DNA from: Nitrospira sp.
GTDB taxonomy: Bacteria > Nitrospirota > Nitrospiria > Nitrospirales > Nitrospiraceae
Direction of reading: 5' to 3'
Assembly: GCA_024330965.1 (NCBI GenBank)
Contig: JANDJL010000021.1
Location: forward strand, 1 to 54,733
DNA length: 54,733 bases
Within the stretch, counting starts at the first letter, position 1. The number at the start of each line of letters is the position of its first letter. The translations under genes were made by a program, and so were the position numbers. Below the pieces are notes generated by a model. That model saw nothing but the letters and a program-made list of their open reading frames with translations. It did no database searches and was not told the DNA's origin. Shown here piece by piece: positions 7,883 to 15,151 of the stretch.

Positions 7883-9381
7883 TGCACCACGCGCCGAAAG
7901 AGAAACATCGTTTGACCTTGGGAAAGATGAAGAGATGCTTCCTTTACCCCGGCTGCCCAGACGGCGACGCCCCCACCTGCATGATGAACAGTCGCCCGAT
8001 ACCGACCAGAAGGTACCCAAACCCGCGCCACATGGATTTCATCCGGCAAGGTCCGCCAACTCCGTTTATCAGCTTCTTCCGAAGCCACGGCTAGCCCCTT
8101 GGCCAACAGGCTCACCAGCAACCCCACCCAAGGCGCGGCATCTCTCCCCACGGCCTGTTGAGAGCCGATGACCGCTCCTTCCGCCATGGAAAACTTCATG
8201 GCGGCCCGAGCCACGGCCTTCACAGTCATGGCCGGCAGACGCTCCGCGAGAGTCTTCTCCGCCAACGCTGTCAGATCGTGAACCCGTTCCGACTGAATGG
8301 CATAGGAGGCGCCCTGCTCATCGGTCAACGTGATGGTCTCAAACGGAATCCTGGTCTTTTGTCGAACCATGCGGGGAAGCGCAACTCTCACCACCCGCCC
8401 GCTGAGTCCGTAGAGAACACTGTCCATCATCCGATTCCGGTTCTCAAATGAATGGGAGAATCCACGATTCAACAAAACCAACTGCAAGGCGTCCAGGCTG
8501 ATCGGGAGATCCAGATACAGATCCTCTTTCCGTGGGGCACGCCCATTATAGCTGATCATGACAACTTGGGCGAGCTGTTGGCGGGCCGACGCGGACAACC
8601 ATTCGACATCGGGATATTTGTTCCGATACCGATCCACCTCGCTCGCAAGTCCGAGGGCTTCGGCCGATGACAACAGATCGGCGCGCAGCGACGCGGGACA
8701 GGCCACCTGGGACCAGCCGCGCATCGCCTCATAGGCCTCGCAGGCGTTGCGATAGGCGATGAACGCGTTGTTCAGATCACCCGCCGCCTCGTACAAAATG
8801 CCGCTCAGGTAACGCGCAAAGCCGTCGTTTCCATAGCCGCTCTTCCCCTTGAGCTTGTCGCTCAGAACATTGAGGCGATGATCGATGCGTCTGGCCTCCA
8901 CCAGCGCTCCCGTGACGTCGTTCTGCGCCGCATAGTTGAGGGCCTTTACCACGTTGATCATGACGTGTTCATAGGGATCTCCTTCATACGGCAACGCATT
9001 GTCGTTCGTCAGAAACGCCAGCGTTTCGGATCGAACGGTCTTGGTATAGAGCCGTTCAACGATCTCTTCGGCCTGCTCAAGCGCTTCATTGCTTTGCGCG
9101 TAGTCTCCCGCCAAATGCAGCGTCATGCCTCGATCCATCAAGTACAAGAGGCGGCTCTTCGATCCATACTCCGATTCAGCCCGTTCGACGATGGAAGCGG
9201 CCTGTGCAGGGTCGCCGGCAAGCAGACTTTGCTCAATGAGGGCGTAGCGGTTGGTGGACGTACAGCCGGCGAGAAAACCTATGACGGCGATGGCAAGAAA
9301 GAGGGACCCGCTTGCGATGGGACCGCTCGATCGCCGCCGCGCGGAACCTCGGCGGCTGAAGCGCAGGAGGGGGGATCTCAA
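7879..9381 (-). CDS. TPR-type lipoprotein of the COG3014 kind
   Basis: 500 residues with a lipoprotein signal after a long basic start (LFLAIAVIGFLAGC; Cys near residue 40). The next 200 residues are helical and tetratricopeptide-like (GDPAQAASIVERAESE, LAGDYAQSNEALEQAEE, AAGDLNNAFIAYRNACEAY). A beta-rich C-terminal region follows. This layout matches the uncharacterised COG3014 lipoproteins, which I recall often lying beside LpoB-like genes. No ATG or GTG precedes the signal; the frame opens with TTG at 9381, 12 nt after the lpoB-like stop. Its own stop overlaps the start of the next gene (ATGA), so translation is probably coupled. The molecular role is unknown; association with outer-membrane or peptidoglycan assembly is inferred. 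Confidence 0.75.
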   Translation of the reverse strand: MRSPLLRFSRRGSARRRSSGPIASGSLFLAIAVIGFLAGCTSTNRYALIEQSLLAGDPAQAASIVERAESEYGSKSRLLYLMDRGMTLHLAGDYAQSNEALEQAEEIVERLYTKTVRSETLAFLTNDNALPYEGDPYEHVMINVVKALNYAAQNDVTGALVEARRIDHRLNVLSDKLKGKSGYGNDGFARYLSGILYEAAGDLNNAFIAYRNACEAYEAMRGWSQVACPASLRADLLSSAEALGLASEVDRYRNKYPDVEWLSASARQQLAQVVMISYNGRAPRKEDLYLDLPISLDALQLVLLNRGFSHSFENRNRMMDSVLYGLSGRVVRVALPRMVRQKTRIPFETITLTDEQGASYAIQSERVHDLTALAEKTLAERLPAMTVKAVARAAMKFSMAEGAVIGSQQAVGRDAAPWVGLLVSLLAKGLAVASEEADKRSWRTLPDEIHVARVWVPSGRYRATVHHAGGGVAVWAAGVKEASLHLSQGQTMFLFRRVVQ

Positions 9382-9393
9382 CTCTCGGACCCG

Positions 9394-10005
9394 TTAAAAC
9401 ACCGTCCGTTTCCTTTCGACCACTTTCTTGATTTTCTTCTGCCCGTACCAGACCTTCGCGTTGCTTTCCAAATCGATCATCTGAAGGTCCACCTGGTAGA
9501 ACACAGCCTTGGTGCCGTCGGCCTCGTCCACGATCGTGGCAATGGTTCCCTTCAACATGAAGTCGGCTCCGCTTTCTTTCCCCGGAGCCTTTTGGGTGTC
9601 TTCGCGGGCATAGACCGCCTGTTCTTTGCGTTCAGCCCGTACTTCCTCCCGTTCTTGCTTGCCCGCTACGAATGTGACCTTTTGCGAGTTGGTGAGTTCC
9701 CGCTCCAGATCCGTAATGAAGGTTTGGACGTTGATGTGCTCATGACTGTTGTTGACCACCGTGCCGACCACGACGACCGGCTGACGCTGTTTCGCCTTGG
9801 AGAAGTTTCCAAGCCAGGGGTACTCCAAGGCCTCCTTCACCATCGCTTCGGCCACCATCCGCGAATCCGTATCGTTCCAACGGCCGCTGAGATCGGTCAC
9901 GACGCCGGCGTCCACGCGCGTCACTTTGACCTCATGCCCACAGCCTCCCGCCGCGAGAAGCACGCATACGAACAACGGAACAGACCGGAAGGTGATTCGG
10001 ATCAC
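9394..10005 (-). CDS. LpoB-like lipoprotein, penicillin-binding protein activator family
   Basis: About 203 residues. The GTG at 10005 is preferred over the ATG at 10026: AAGGAG sits 8 nt before it and it gives a compact signal peptide ending in LLAAGGC. The body matches the LpoB fold: RWNDTDSRMVAEAMVKEAL, then PVVVVGTVVNNSHEHINVQTFITDLERELTNS, then GADFMLKGTIATIVD and VFYQVDLQMIDLESNAKVW. In E. coli, LpoB is an outer-membrane lipoprotein that stimulates the peptidoglycan synthase PBP1b. Here the partner is unknown and the family is broader than that function. Second gene of the operon starting at 10621. Confidence 0.82.
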   Translation of the reverse strand: MIRITFRSVPLFVCVLLAAGGCGHEVKVTRVDAGVVTDLSGRWNDTDSRMVAEAMVKEALEYPWLGNFSKAKQRQPVVVVGTVVNNSHEHINVQTFITDLERELTNSQKVTFVAGKQEREEVRAERKEQAVYAREDTQKAPGKESGADFMLKGTIATIVDEADGTKAVFYQVDLQMIDLESNAKVWYGQKKIKKVVERKRTVF

Positions 10006-10063
10006 GCTGACGACTCCTTCAAACATCGCGCCTTATAAAGGAATAAAGGCTGCGGGGTGGCCC

Positions 10064-10621
10064 TTACCGGATCCCTCGTTTCTCTTCCTCTTTTTCAAGA
10101 CGATCAAACAGGCGATCCGCATTTTTGCGGACGAAGTCGCGGACCTCCGCATTCAGCTCCTTGGCCCGCTCGAGATTGTTTTTCATGTCTTCCAGGCTGA
10201 GCTTGGCGAGCACGTAGTAGGTGTTGGTTTTTTCATCCTTGTAGCGATCGACGGGATGCACGCCGCTCAACGTCACCGTGGTGACCGTCTTGATGGCCCG
10301 CTCGACGTTCTGTTCTTCGGTGTTCCGCGTGAAATCTCCCGCCGTTGTCGAGGCGGCATAGTCTCTCATCAGATAACCCGTATAGGTTTCAAACGTTTTG
10401 GCGATTTCCGCCCGCGCTCGATTTTCAGCAGTATCCCAGGCCAGGGGTTCGTTTTTCACGCCCACTACCGAACCCACCCCATAAAACGCTTTGCGGTCTT
10501 TTTCGTTGAATGCCCCGGATCCCCTTTCCACCCACTTGGGAGGACCACCACAAGCCGTAAGCCCCACCAGAAGAAGGGTGACAAGACCGGTCTCGACCAG
10601 CCTCGTTTGCCGTCGCATCAT
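10064..10621 (-). CDS. LPP20-family lipoprotein
   Basis: About 185 residues. The start ATG 10621 is followed at once by a second ATG and preceded by AAGGAGG with 7 nt spacing. The signal peptide ends in LLVGLTAC, a clear lipobox. The mature protein begins PPKWVERGSGAFNEKDRKAF and YGVGSVVGVKN, the P-x-W and G-x-G-x motifs of LPP20 proteins. A helix follows (AENRARAEIAKTFETYTGYL), then TVTLSGVHPVDRYKDEKTNTYYVLAKLSLE split by a turn. The C-terminus is a charged helix. This fold occurs in outer-membrane lipoproteins of Helicobacter and in flagella-associated FlgP. First gene of the envelope operon. Flagellar use is possible but not indicated by context. Confidence 0.8.
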   Translation of the reverse strand: MMRRQTRLVETGLVTLLLVGLTACGGPPKWVERGSGAFNEKDRKAFYGVGSVVGVKNEPLAWDTAENRARAEIAKTFETYTGYLMRDYAASTTAGDFTRNTEEQNVERAIKTVTTVTLSGVHPVDRYKDEKTNTYYVLAKLSLEDMKNNLERAKELNAEVRDFVRKNADRLFDRLEKEEEKRGIR

Positions 10622-10699
10622 AACAATCCTCCTTACGGATGACAGTAATTCCTGTGAGATCCACCGTCGTCCAGTCGGCACGAGAAAAAAAGCGATTTC

Positions 10700-10728
10700 A
10701 TGCTAACATGCCCCCCTGGTTCCGTCAA
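10700..10728 (-). promoter_or_regulatory. Sigma-70-type promoter of the lipoprotein operon
   Basis: On the minus strand TTGACG (10723-10728) is followed after exactly 17 nt by TAGCAT (10700-10705). A TG one base before the -10 (TGTTAGCAT) makes it an extended -10. Transcription would start near 10693, giving a leader of about 72 nt before the first lipoprotein gene. The same TTGACN-17-TAGCNT form occurs before glyQ and the transketolase gene. Confidence 0.62.
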
Positions 10729-10835
10729 CGAAACAGCCTTTCAACCTGGGCAGAAATATCTTCGGTCTTCCTTTCCATTTGGAGATTGGAAGACTGATGG
10801 ATCAACCGGCCACATGGATGGGGAGCATACTTTTT

Positions 10836-11006
10836 ATGGCGGAGATTCACATCGACAACGGTATCATCACCATCGTGAATTTGGACGTTCAAGACACAAA
10901 GGCCGCGGCCATCTTGGCAGCCTATCCTCCTGCACGCCGAGCTGAAATCACCCGCCGAGCGGTCAAAATCGGGCTGGGCTATTTGAAGGGCGGAGAAAAC
11001 GAGTAG
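10836..11006 (+). CDS. Small hypothetical protein
   Basis: 56 residues from ATG 10836, with GGGGAG about 10 nt upstream. The protein has a short strand-rich start (AEIHIDNGIITIVNLDV) and then a helical, alanine- and arginine-rich second half (TKAAAILAAYPPARRAEITRRAVKIGL). The pattern is orderly and protein-like, not the mixed composition of a chance frame. A longer frame from 10779 exists but its first 19 codons look non-coding. It stands alone between two convergent and divergent units. Family not recognised; function unknown. Confidence 0.5.
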   Translation: MAEIHIDNGIITIVNLDVQDTKAAAILAAYPPARRAEITRRAVKIGLGYLKGGENE

Positions 11007-11126
11007 GAATTTACTTGATTGCCTTGGATGAGTCCGTTGACGTGCAATTCACGCCGAGTCTTTCCCTCGAAGCCCCTGAGGTACCGGGAGAGACGATGCG
11101 GGGAAACCTCGTCCCTCAATCAGCCA

Positions 11127-12032
11127 TCAATCAGATGGAGACGACGCCGGGGCAGATGGAAATGAAGTCGGAGACCCTTCGATCAACACGGTGTCACCGT
11201 CACCGTCGATTCTGAGGCTAATGGGATGCTGAGCGCCGTTGGATACACGTTCAACCTGTTGAACAAGATAAGTTCCCAATTCAGAAGCCATCAGCCATCC
11301 GTTTCCGTCCAAGTCCGCTTCGCCTGAGAGACCGGCCAACAACAGTCGCACAAAGAGACTTTTTCCGTCAGGACGTAACGACGTTTCTCCTTTGCCTGCT
11401 GCGCTGACCACCTGGACAGCCCGTCGCTCCTTCTCATCCTCCGGCGCCATCCGACCCTCCAGCGACAACCGTGGCGGCGCCGTCACTTCCCACCCGAAGA
11501 CCGGCGCGTCGAACAAGAGAACCGTATGTTTCGAAGCGGTACGCCGCGTAAATTCCTTGAGCTGTTCGACGGTCATGGCTTTACTCACGTGGGCGATCTG
11601 CGCATCCAGGGGTACCAGGTAGCTCCGTTCCTCTCCCTCTGCATCCCGCATGGAGCCGGCATGACCGATATAGAAGATGACCAGTCTGTCCATCCGACCG
11701 ACTTTTCTCGGCAGCATATCGTTAAACACCTGTTGCAGCCGGCGAGAGGTTGCATCTTTTTCGTAAATCTCCACAACCTCGTCAAATCCCAACTGCCGAA
11801 ACGCCTGCGCGACTCGTTTCGCCTCATCGATCGCTCCCAACACAGGTGGAGCTACCAGGTAATTTTCAATGCCGATGATGACGGCCCATGACTTGTAGTA
11901 AAGCCCTTCGGGCTTGCCCGCTTGCGCATGAGCGATCGAGGGGATGAAATACCACAGCACCCCCATCGCCGCACCTGACAGTGCAGCACATATTCCGAGC
12001 AAATGCAGAAACCGTCTCATCGTGATCGGCAT
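11127..12032 (-). CDS. Caspase-fold (C14-like) protein lacking the catalytic cysteine
   Basis: 301 residues with an N-terminal signal or anchor (LLGICAALSGAAMGVLWYF). The caspase-like domain begins SWAVIIGIENY and has the first strand, DEAKRVAQAFRQLGF, then IFYIGHAGS with the expected His at residue 124. Where family members have DACFSG with the nucleophile Cys, this protein has DAPVFG: Pro 177 replaces Cys. The C-terminal segment EADLDGNGWLMASELGTYL is EF-hand-like and is common in bacterial caspase homologues. It should lack peptidase activity and may act as a binding or scaffold protein in the periplasm. Start not strongly supported: a second ATG lies four codons in, and no clear ribosome site precedes either. 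Confidence 0.78.
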   Translation of the reverse strand: MPITMRRFLHLLGICAALSGAAMGVLWYFIPSIAHAQAGKPEGLYYKSWAVIIGIENYLVAPPVLGAIDEAKRVAQAFRQLGFDEVVEIYEKDATSRRLQQVFNDMLPRKVGRMDRLVIFYIGHAGSMRDAEGEERSYLVPLDAQIAHVSKAMTVEQLKEFTRRTASKHTVLLFDAPVFGWEVTAPPRLSLEGRMAPEDEKERRAVQVVSAAGKGETSLRPDGKSLFVRLLLAGLSGEADLDGNGWLMASELGTYLVQQVERVSNGAQHPISLRIDGDGDTVLIEGSPTSFPSAPASSPSD

Positions 12033-12172
12033 ATCAGCTTGGATGGTCAGTCAAAGCTCGCTGGCCAGCCTATCGCCGGCTTTCACCCCTGTCAAGAATC
12101 CCAAGGACGGTGCGACACGTTTGTTCAAACATGGCCGATGAACTTGCCCATCCCGTCGCCACCAACACCGGG

Positions 12173-12201
12173 TTGCAGGTAAGTCGTGTTTTCTCCATAA
12201 T
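12173..12201 (+). promoter_or_regulatory. Possible promoter of acsA
   Basis: TTGCAG (12173-12178), 17 nt, then CATAAT (12196-12201), five of six matches at the -10. Transcription would start near 12208, about 40 nt before the acsA start codon, with the AAAGGAGG ribosome site inside the leader. The -35 is weak. Confidence 0.42.
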
Positions 12202-12246
12202 GCCCGCAGGCACAGTGGGCTTTGATACAAAAGGAGGTCATGATTC

Positions 12247-14136
12247 ATGACGGAAGAGATTGAAACCCTCTTGAAGGAAAGCCGCCTCTATCGCCCCTCC
12301 GCCCCAATTGTCGCCGGCGCCTATATCAAAGACTATGACACCGAGTACAAGAAATCCGTCGCTGATCCAGAACAGTTTTGGAGCAACGTCGCACGCGAAT
12401 TGGAATGGTTCTCGCCCTGGCACACAGTCCTGGAGTGGAACTACCCTTGGGCCAAATGGTTTGTCGGCGCCACCTGCAATATCGCCTACAATTGCCTCGA
12501 TCGCCACGTCAACACCTGGCGCAAGAACAAGGTAGCGCTGATTTGGGTGGGAGAACAGGATCAAGAGCGCATCTTCACTTACGCGGAGCTGTATCGCCAA
12601 GTTAATCGCTGTGCCAATGCACTCAAGAAACTCGGCATCTCAAAGGGCGATCGGGTCACCATCTATCTCCCTAAGATTCCCGAGCAGATGATCGCCATGT
12701 TGGCCTGTGCCAGAATCGGAGCGATTCACAGCGTGGTCTATTCTGGCTTCAGCGCCCCGGCCCTCGCCAGCCGCATCCATGACGCCGAGTCCAAGGCCAT
12801 CATCACTGCCGACGTGGGATTCGACAGGGGCAAGACGATTCCGTTGAAATCGGTGGTGGACCAAGCCCTCAAGACCTGTCCGACGGTGAACCACGTCGTT
12901 GTGGTGCGCCGCCAACCGACCGAACAGCCCCTCTCCACTCCCAAAGAACTCGACTGGCATGAATGGTTGCGAAGCGAATCGACAACCTGCCCGGCGGAAC
13001 CCCTCGATGCCGAAACTCCCCTGTACATCCTGTACACGTCAGGCACAACCGGTAAACCCAAAGGCGTGGTCCACGTCCACGGAGGTTACATGGTGGGCAC
13101 ATACATTACGACCAAGTACGTCTTCGATCTCAAAGACGACGACGTCTACTTCTGCGTGGCCGATCCCGGCTGGGTCACGGGACACAGTTACATCGTCTAT
13201 GGCCCCCTGCTCAACGGCGCAACCATCCTGACCGCCGAAGGCAAACCCGATTATCCGAACCCAGGCCGCTGGTGGGATTTGATTGAACGGTACGGGGTCT
13301 CCGTTTTTTACACCACCCCGACCGCGATTCGCCTGTTGATGCGCTACGGAGAGGAGTGGCCGGCCAAATATAACCTGTCGTCGCTCCGCATCCTCGGCAG
13401 CGTCGGCGAACCAATCAACCCAGAAGCCTGGGAGTGGTTCCACCGCGTCACCGGAGGAGACAAACCCGTCATGGACACCTGGTGGCAGACGGAAACCGGC
13501 GCCATCCTCATCACACCGCTTCCCAGCATGCCACTCAAACCTGGCTCCGCGGCCAAGCCGTTCTTGGGCATCGAAGCAGACGTCGTTGATCGCGAAGGCA
13601 ACAGCCTGCCTCCTAACGTGGGCGGCCTGGCCGTGATTAAAAAACCCTGGCCATCCATGATGCGCACGATCTACAAGGACCCTGAACGGTATGAAACCTA
13701 TTGGAAGACGATTCCGAACTGTTATACCGCCGGCGACGTATGTCACAAAGACGAGGACGGCTACTTTTGGTTCATGGGACGGGCAGACGACGTCATCAAA
13801 GTGGCTGGCAACCGATTGGGCACGGCAGAAGTCGAAAGCGCCTTGGTCAGCCACCCTGCCATCGCGGAGGCCGCGGTAATCGGCAAACCACATAAAACGG
13901 TGGGAGAATCCATCAAGGCTTTCATTATTCTCAAACAAGGCGAGCAGGAAAGTCCGACGCTGATCAAATCGATCAAAGACCACGTGCTCAAAGAATTGGG
14001 TAAGATCGCCGTCCCCTCTGAAATCGACATCGTCTCCTCCCTGCCCAAAACCAGGTCCGGAAAAATCATGCGGCGGGTTCTGAAAGCCAAAGAACTGGGT
14101 CAGGATCCTGGCGACCTTTCAACGATCGAGGAGTAA
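12247..14136 (+). CDS. acsA: Acetyl-coenzyme A synthetase (AMP-forming)
   Basis: 629 residues, slightly shorter than the usual 650. It makes acetyl-CoA from acetate, ATP and CoA in the cytoplasm. The phosphate loop YTSGTTGKPKGVVH is near residue 262. The adenylate-binding motif DTWWQTETG is near 410-418. The hinge region YWFMGRADDVIKVAGNRLG leads to the C-terminal domain, which ends in PKTRSGKIMRR, carrying the conserved catalytic lysine (near 606) that is acetylated in many species. The start ATG is preceded by AAAGGAGG at 9 nt. The next gene starts 6 nt after its stop. In an autotroph this gene allows acetate use or recycling. The sequence fits acetate better than propionate enzymes, but substrate is inferred. 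Confidence 0.95.
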   Translation: MTEEIETLLKESRLYRPSAPIVAGAYIKDYDTEYKKSVADPEQFWSNVARELEWFSPWHTVLEWNYPWAKWFVGATCNIAYNCLDRHVNTWRKNKVALIWVGEQDQERIFTYAELYRQVNRCANALKKLGISKGDRVTIYLPKIPEQMIAMLACARIGAIHSVVYSGFSAPALASRIHDAESKAIITADVGFDRGKTIPLKSVVDQALKTCPTVNHVVVVRRQPTEQPLSTPKELDWHEWLRSESTTCPAEPLDAETPLYILYTSGTTGKPKGVVHVHGGYMVGTYITTKYVFDLKDDDVYFCVADPGWVTGHSYIVYGPLLNGATILTAEGKPDYPNPGRWWDLIERYGVSVFYTTPTAIRLLMRYGEEWPAKYNLSSLRILGSVGEPINPEAWEWFHRVTGGDKPVMDTWWQTETGAILITPLPSMPLKPGSAAKPFLGIEADVVDREGNSLPPNVGGLAVIKKPWPSMMRTIYKDPERYETYWKTIPNCYTAGDVCHKDEDGYFWFMGRADDVIKVAGNRLGTAEVESALVSHPAIAEAAVIGKPHKTVGESIKAFIILKQGEQESPTLIKSIKDHVLKELGKIAVPSEIDIVSSLPKTRSGKIMRRVLKAKELGQDPGDLSTIEE

Positions 14137-14141
14137 CGGTC

Positions 14142-14366
14142 GTGGGAAGGGGCGGGAGGAGGCCGGGTGAGCCGATTTACCTGCGACGGCACATACTCGC
14201 GCTTGCCGGCGCGGTGGCGCTCCCGGTCGTCATCGTGCAGGGATACAAGGCCTTCGTCGGCCCGCTCAGCTTCGACGTCCAACTGTTGGTCGTTATCATC
14301 GTCTCCATCTTCTCTGGGATCGGTCTGCACTATTTCTATCGTTCTTCGGCGAGGAATGAGCCGTGA
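14142..14366 (+). CDS. Small membrane protein, two predicted helices
   Basis: 74 residues. GTG 14142 lies 6 nt after the acsA stop, and the end of acsA supplies GAGGAG 8 nt upstream, so translation is likely tied to acsA. Two hydrophobic stretches (ILALAGAVALPVVIVQGY and VQLLVVIIVSIFSGIGLHY) suggest a hairpin in the membrane with a basic N-terminal tail (RGGRRPGE). No family recognised. By position it may assist acetate metabolism or uptake, but the sequence gives no direct support. Confidence 0.6.
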   Translation: MGRGGRRPGEPIYLRRHILALAGAVALPVVIVQGYKAFVGPLSFDVQLLVVIIVSIFSGIGLHYFYRSSARNEP

Positions 14367-14390
14367 GGCTCGGCCGACTTCCGTCCCGCC

Positions 14391-15050
14391 TTAGATCAAG
14401 CCCCGCTTCTGAAGATAGTCCGTGTCGATGACCGGGGAGGCTTTGGTGCTGGGAAGTTGACTCCGCTCCTGCAGCAGCCGCTCGACGTACTTGCCGATCA
14501 AGTCCGACTCAAGGTTGAGGGGCTCGTTCACCTGCTTCAGCCCCAGGGTCGTCACCTTCGCCGTATGGGGAATGACCGCGACGCTGAAACCGCGATCGGT
14601 CACTTCGTTGATCGTCAAACTGACACCGTCCACCGCGATTGATCCCTTGGCCACACAGTACCGCATGATCGACGACGGCGCCTCGATGGTCATCACGATA
14701 GACTCGCCTTCCTGCCGCCGACTCCTGACGACGCCGACCCCGTCCACATGGCCGGCCACCAGATGCCCACCGATGCGTTCGTTGAATCTCATCGCCCGCT
14801 CCAAATTGACCGGCGTGCCGACGGCGACGCCTCCCAACGTGGTGACGGCAAGCGTCTCCGGCGACACGTCCACAGAAAAGTCTTTCTGACCGATCGAGAC
14901 CGCCGTCAAACACACGCCGTTGACGCTGACACTGTCGCCGATCTTGAGATCGCCCATCACGATCGAGGCCAAAATGGTCAGTCTGCTCCCAGCCAACGTC
15001 TTCTTCACAGACACAACCGCTCCCATCTCCTCGATGATACCCGTGAACAT
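14391..15050 (-). CDS. ribE: Riboflavin synthase, alpha chain
   Basis: 219 residues. It joins two 6,7-dimethyl-8-ribityllumazine molecules to give riboflavin. The diagnostic N-terminus MFTGIIEEMGAV is intact. The two lumazine-binding barrels are recognisable by repeated patterns: SVSVNGVCLTAV with the following VDVSPETL (residues 40-70), and IAVDGVSLTINEV with FSVAVIPHT (140-165). GGHLVAGHVDGVG lies between them. The C-terminal 20 residues (SPVIDTDYLQKRGLI) are typical of the family. It is preceded by an extended -10 promoter at 15113-15121. Another riboflavin gene, ribD, lies in the upstream operon 2.7 kb away, with an unrelated transporter between. Confidence 0.95.
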   Translation of the reverse strand: MFTGIIEEMGAVVSVKKTLAGSRLTILASIVMGDLKIGDSVSVNGVCLTAVSIGQKDFSVDVSPETLAVTTLGGVAVGTPVNLERAMRFNERIGGHLVAGHVDGVGVVRSRRQEGESIVMTIEAPSSIMRYCVAKGSIAVDGVSLTINEVTDRGFSVAVIPHTAKVTTLGLKQVNEPLNLESDLIGKYVERLLQERSQLPSTKASPVIDTDYLQKRGLI

Positions 15051-15112
15051 GCTTCATCCCCCATCATGCAACGGCCAGGATTATTTTCCCCAGCTCGCCC
15101 TCGCGGGCCGTC

Positions 15113-15121
15113 ATTATAACA
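15113..15121 (-). promoter_or_regulatory. Extended -10 promoter for ribE
   Basis: TGTTATAAT on the minus strand: a perfect TATAAT with the TG of an extended -10. Transcription would start near 15106, leaving a 56-nt leader before the ribE ATG. No good -35 is visible at 17 nt, as expected for extended -10 promoters. The leader is too short for an FMN riboswitch. Confidence 0.55.
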
Positions 15122-15151
15122 TCGTCGGCGCTCTTATCGGCGCCTCACCCC

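Noticed and set aside
8878..10038. Plus-strand 386-codon frame
   Set aside because: Antisense to two clear lipoprotein genes with intact signals; composition is that of a reverse-complement shadow in high-GC DNA.
11015..11215. Plus-strand 66-codon frame after the small ORF
   Set aside because: Starts with TTG without a ribosome site and runs into the C-terminal coding region of the caspase-like gene in antisense.
12119..12130. Palindrome GTTTGTTCAAAC upstream of acsA
   Set aside because: Only 5-nt arms, 43 bp before the proposed -35; too weak to list as an operator.
13039..13983. Minus-strand 314-codon frame
   Set aside because: Lies fully antisense to acsA, whose motifs are all intact.
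15051..15112. FMN riboswitch before ribE
   Set aside because: The predicted leader is about 56 nt and lacks the conserved RFN segments.
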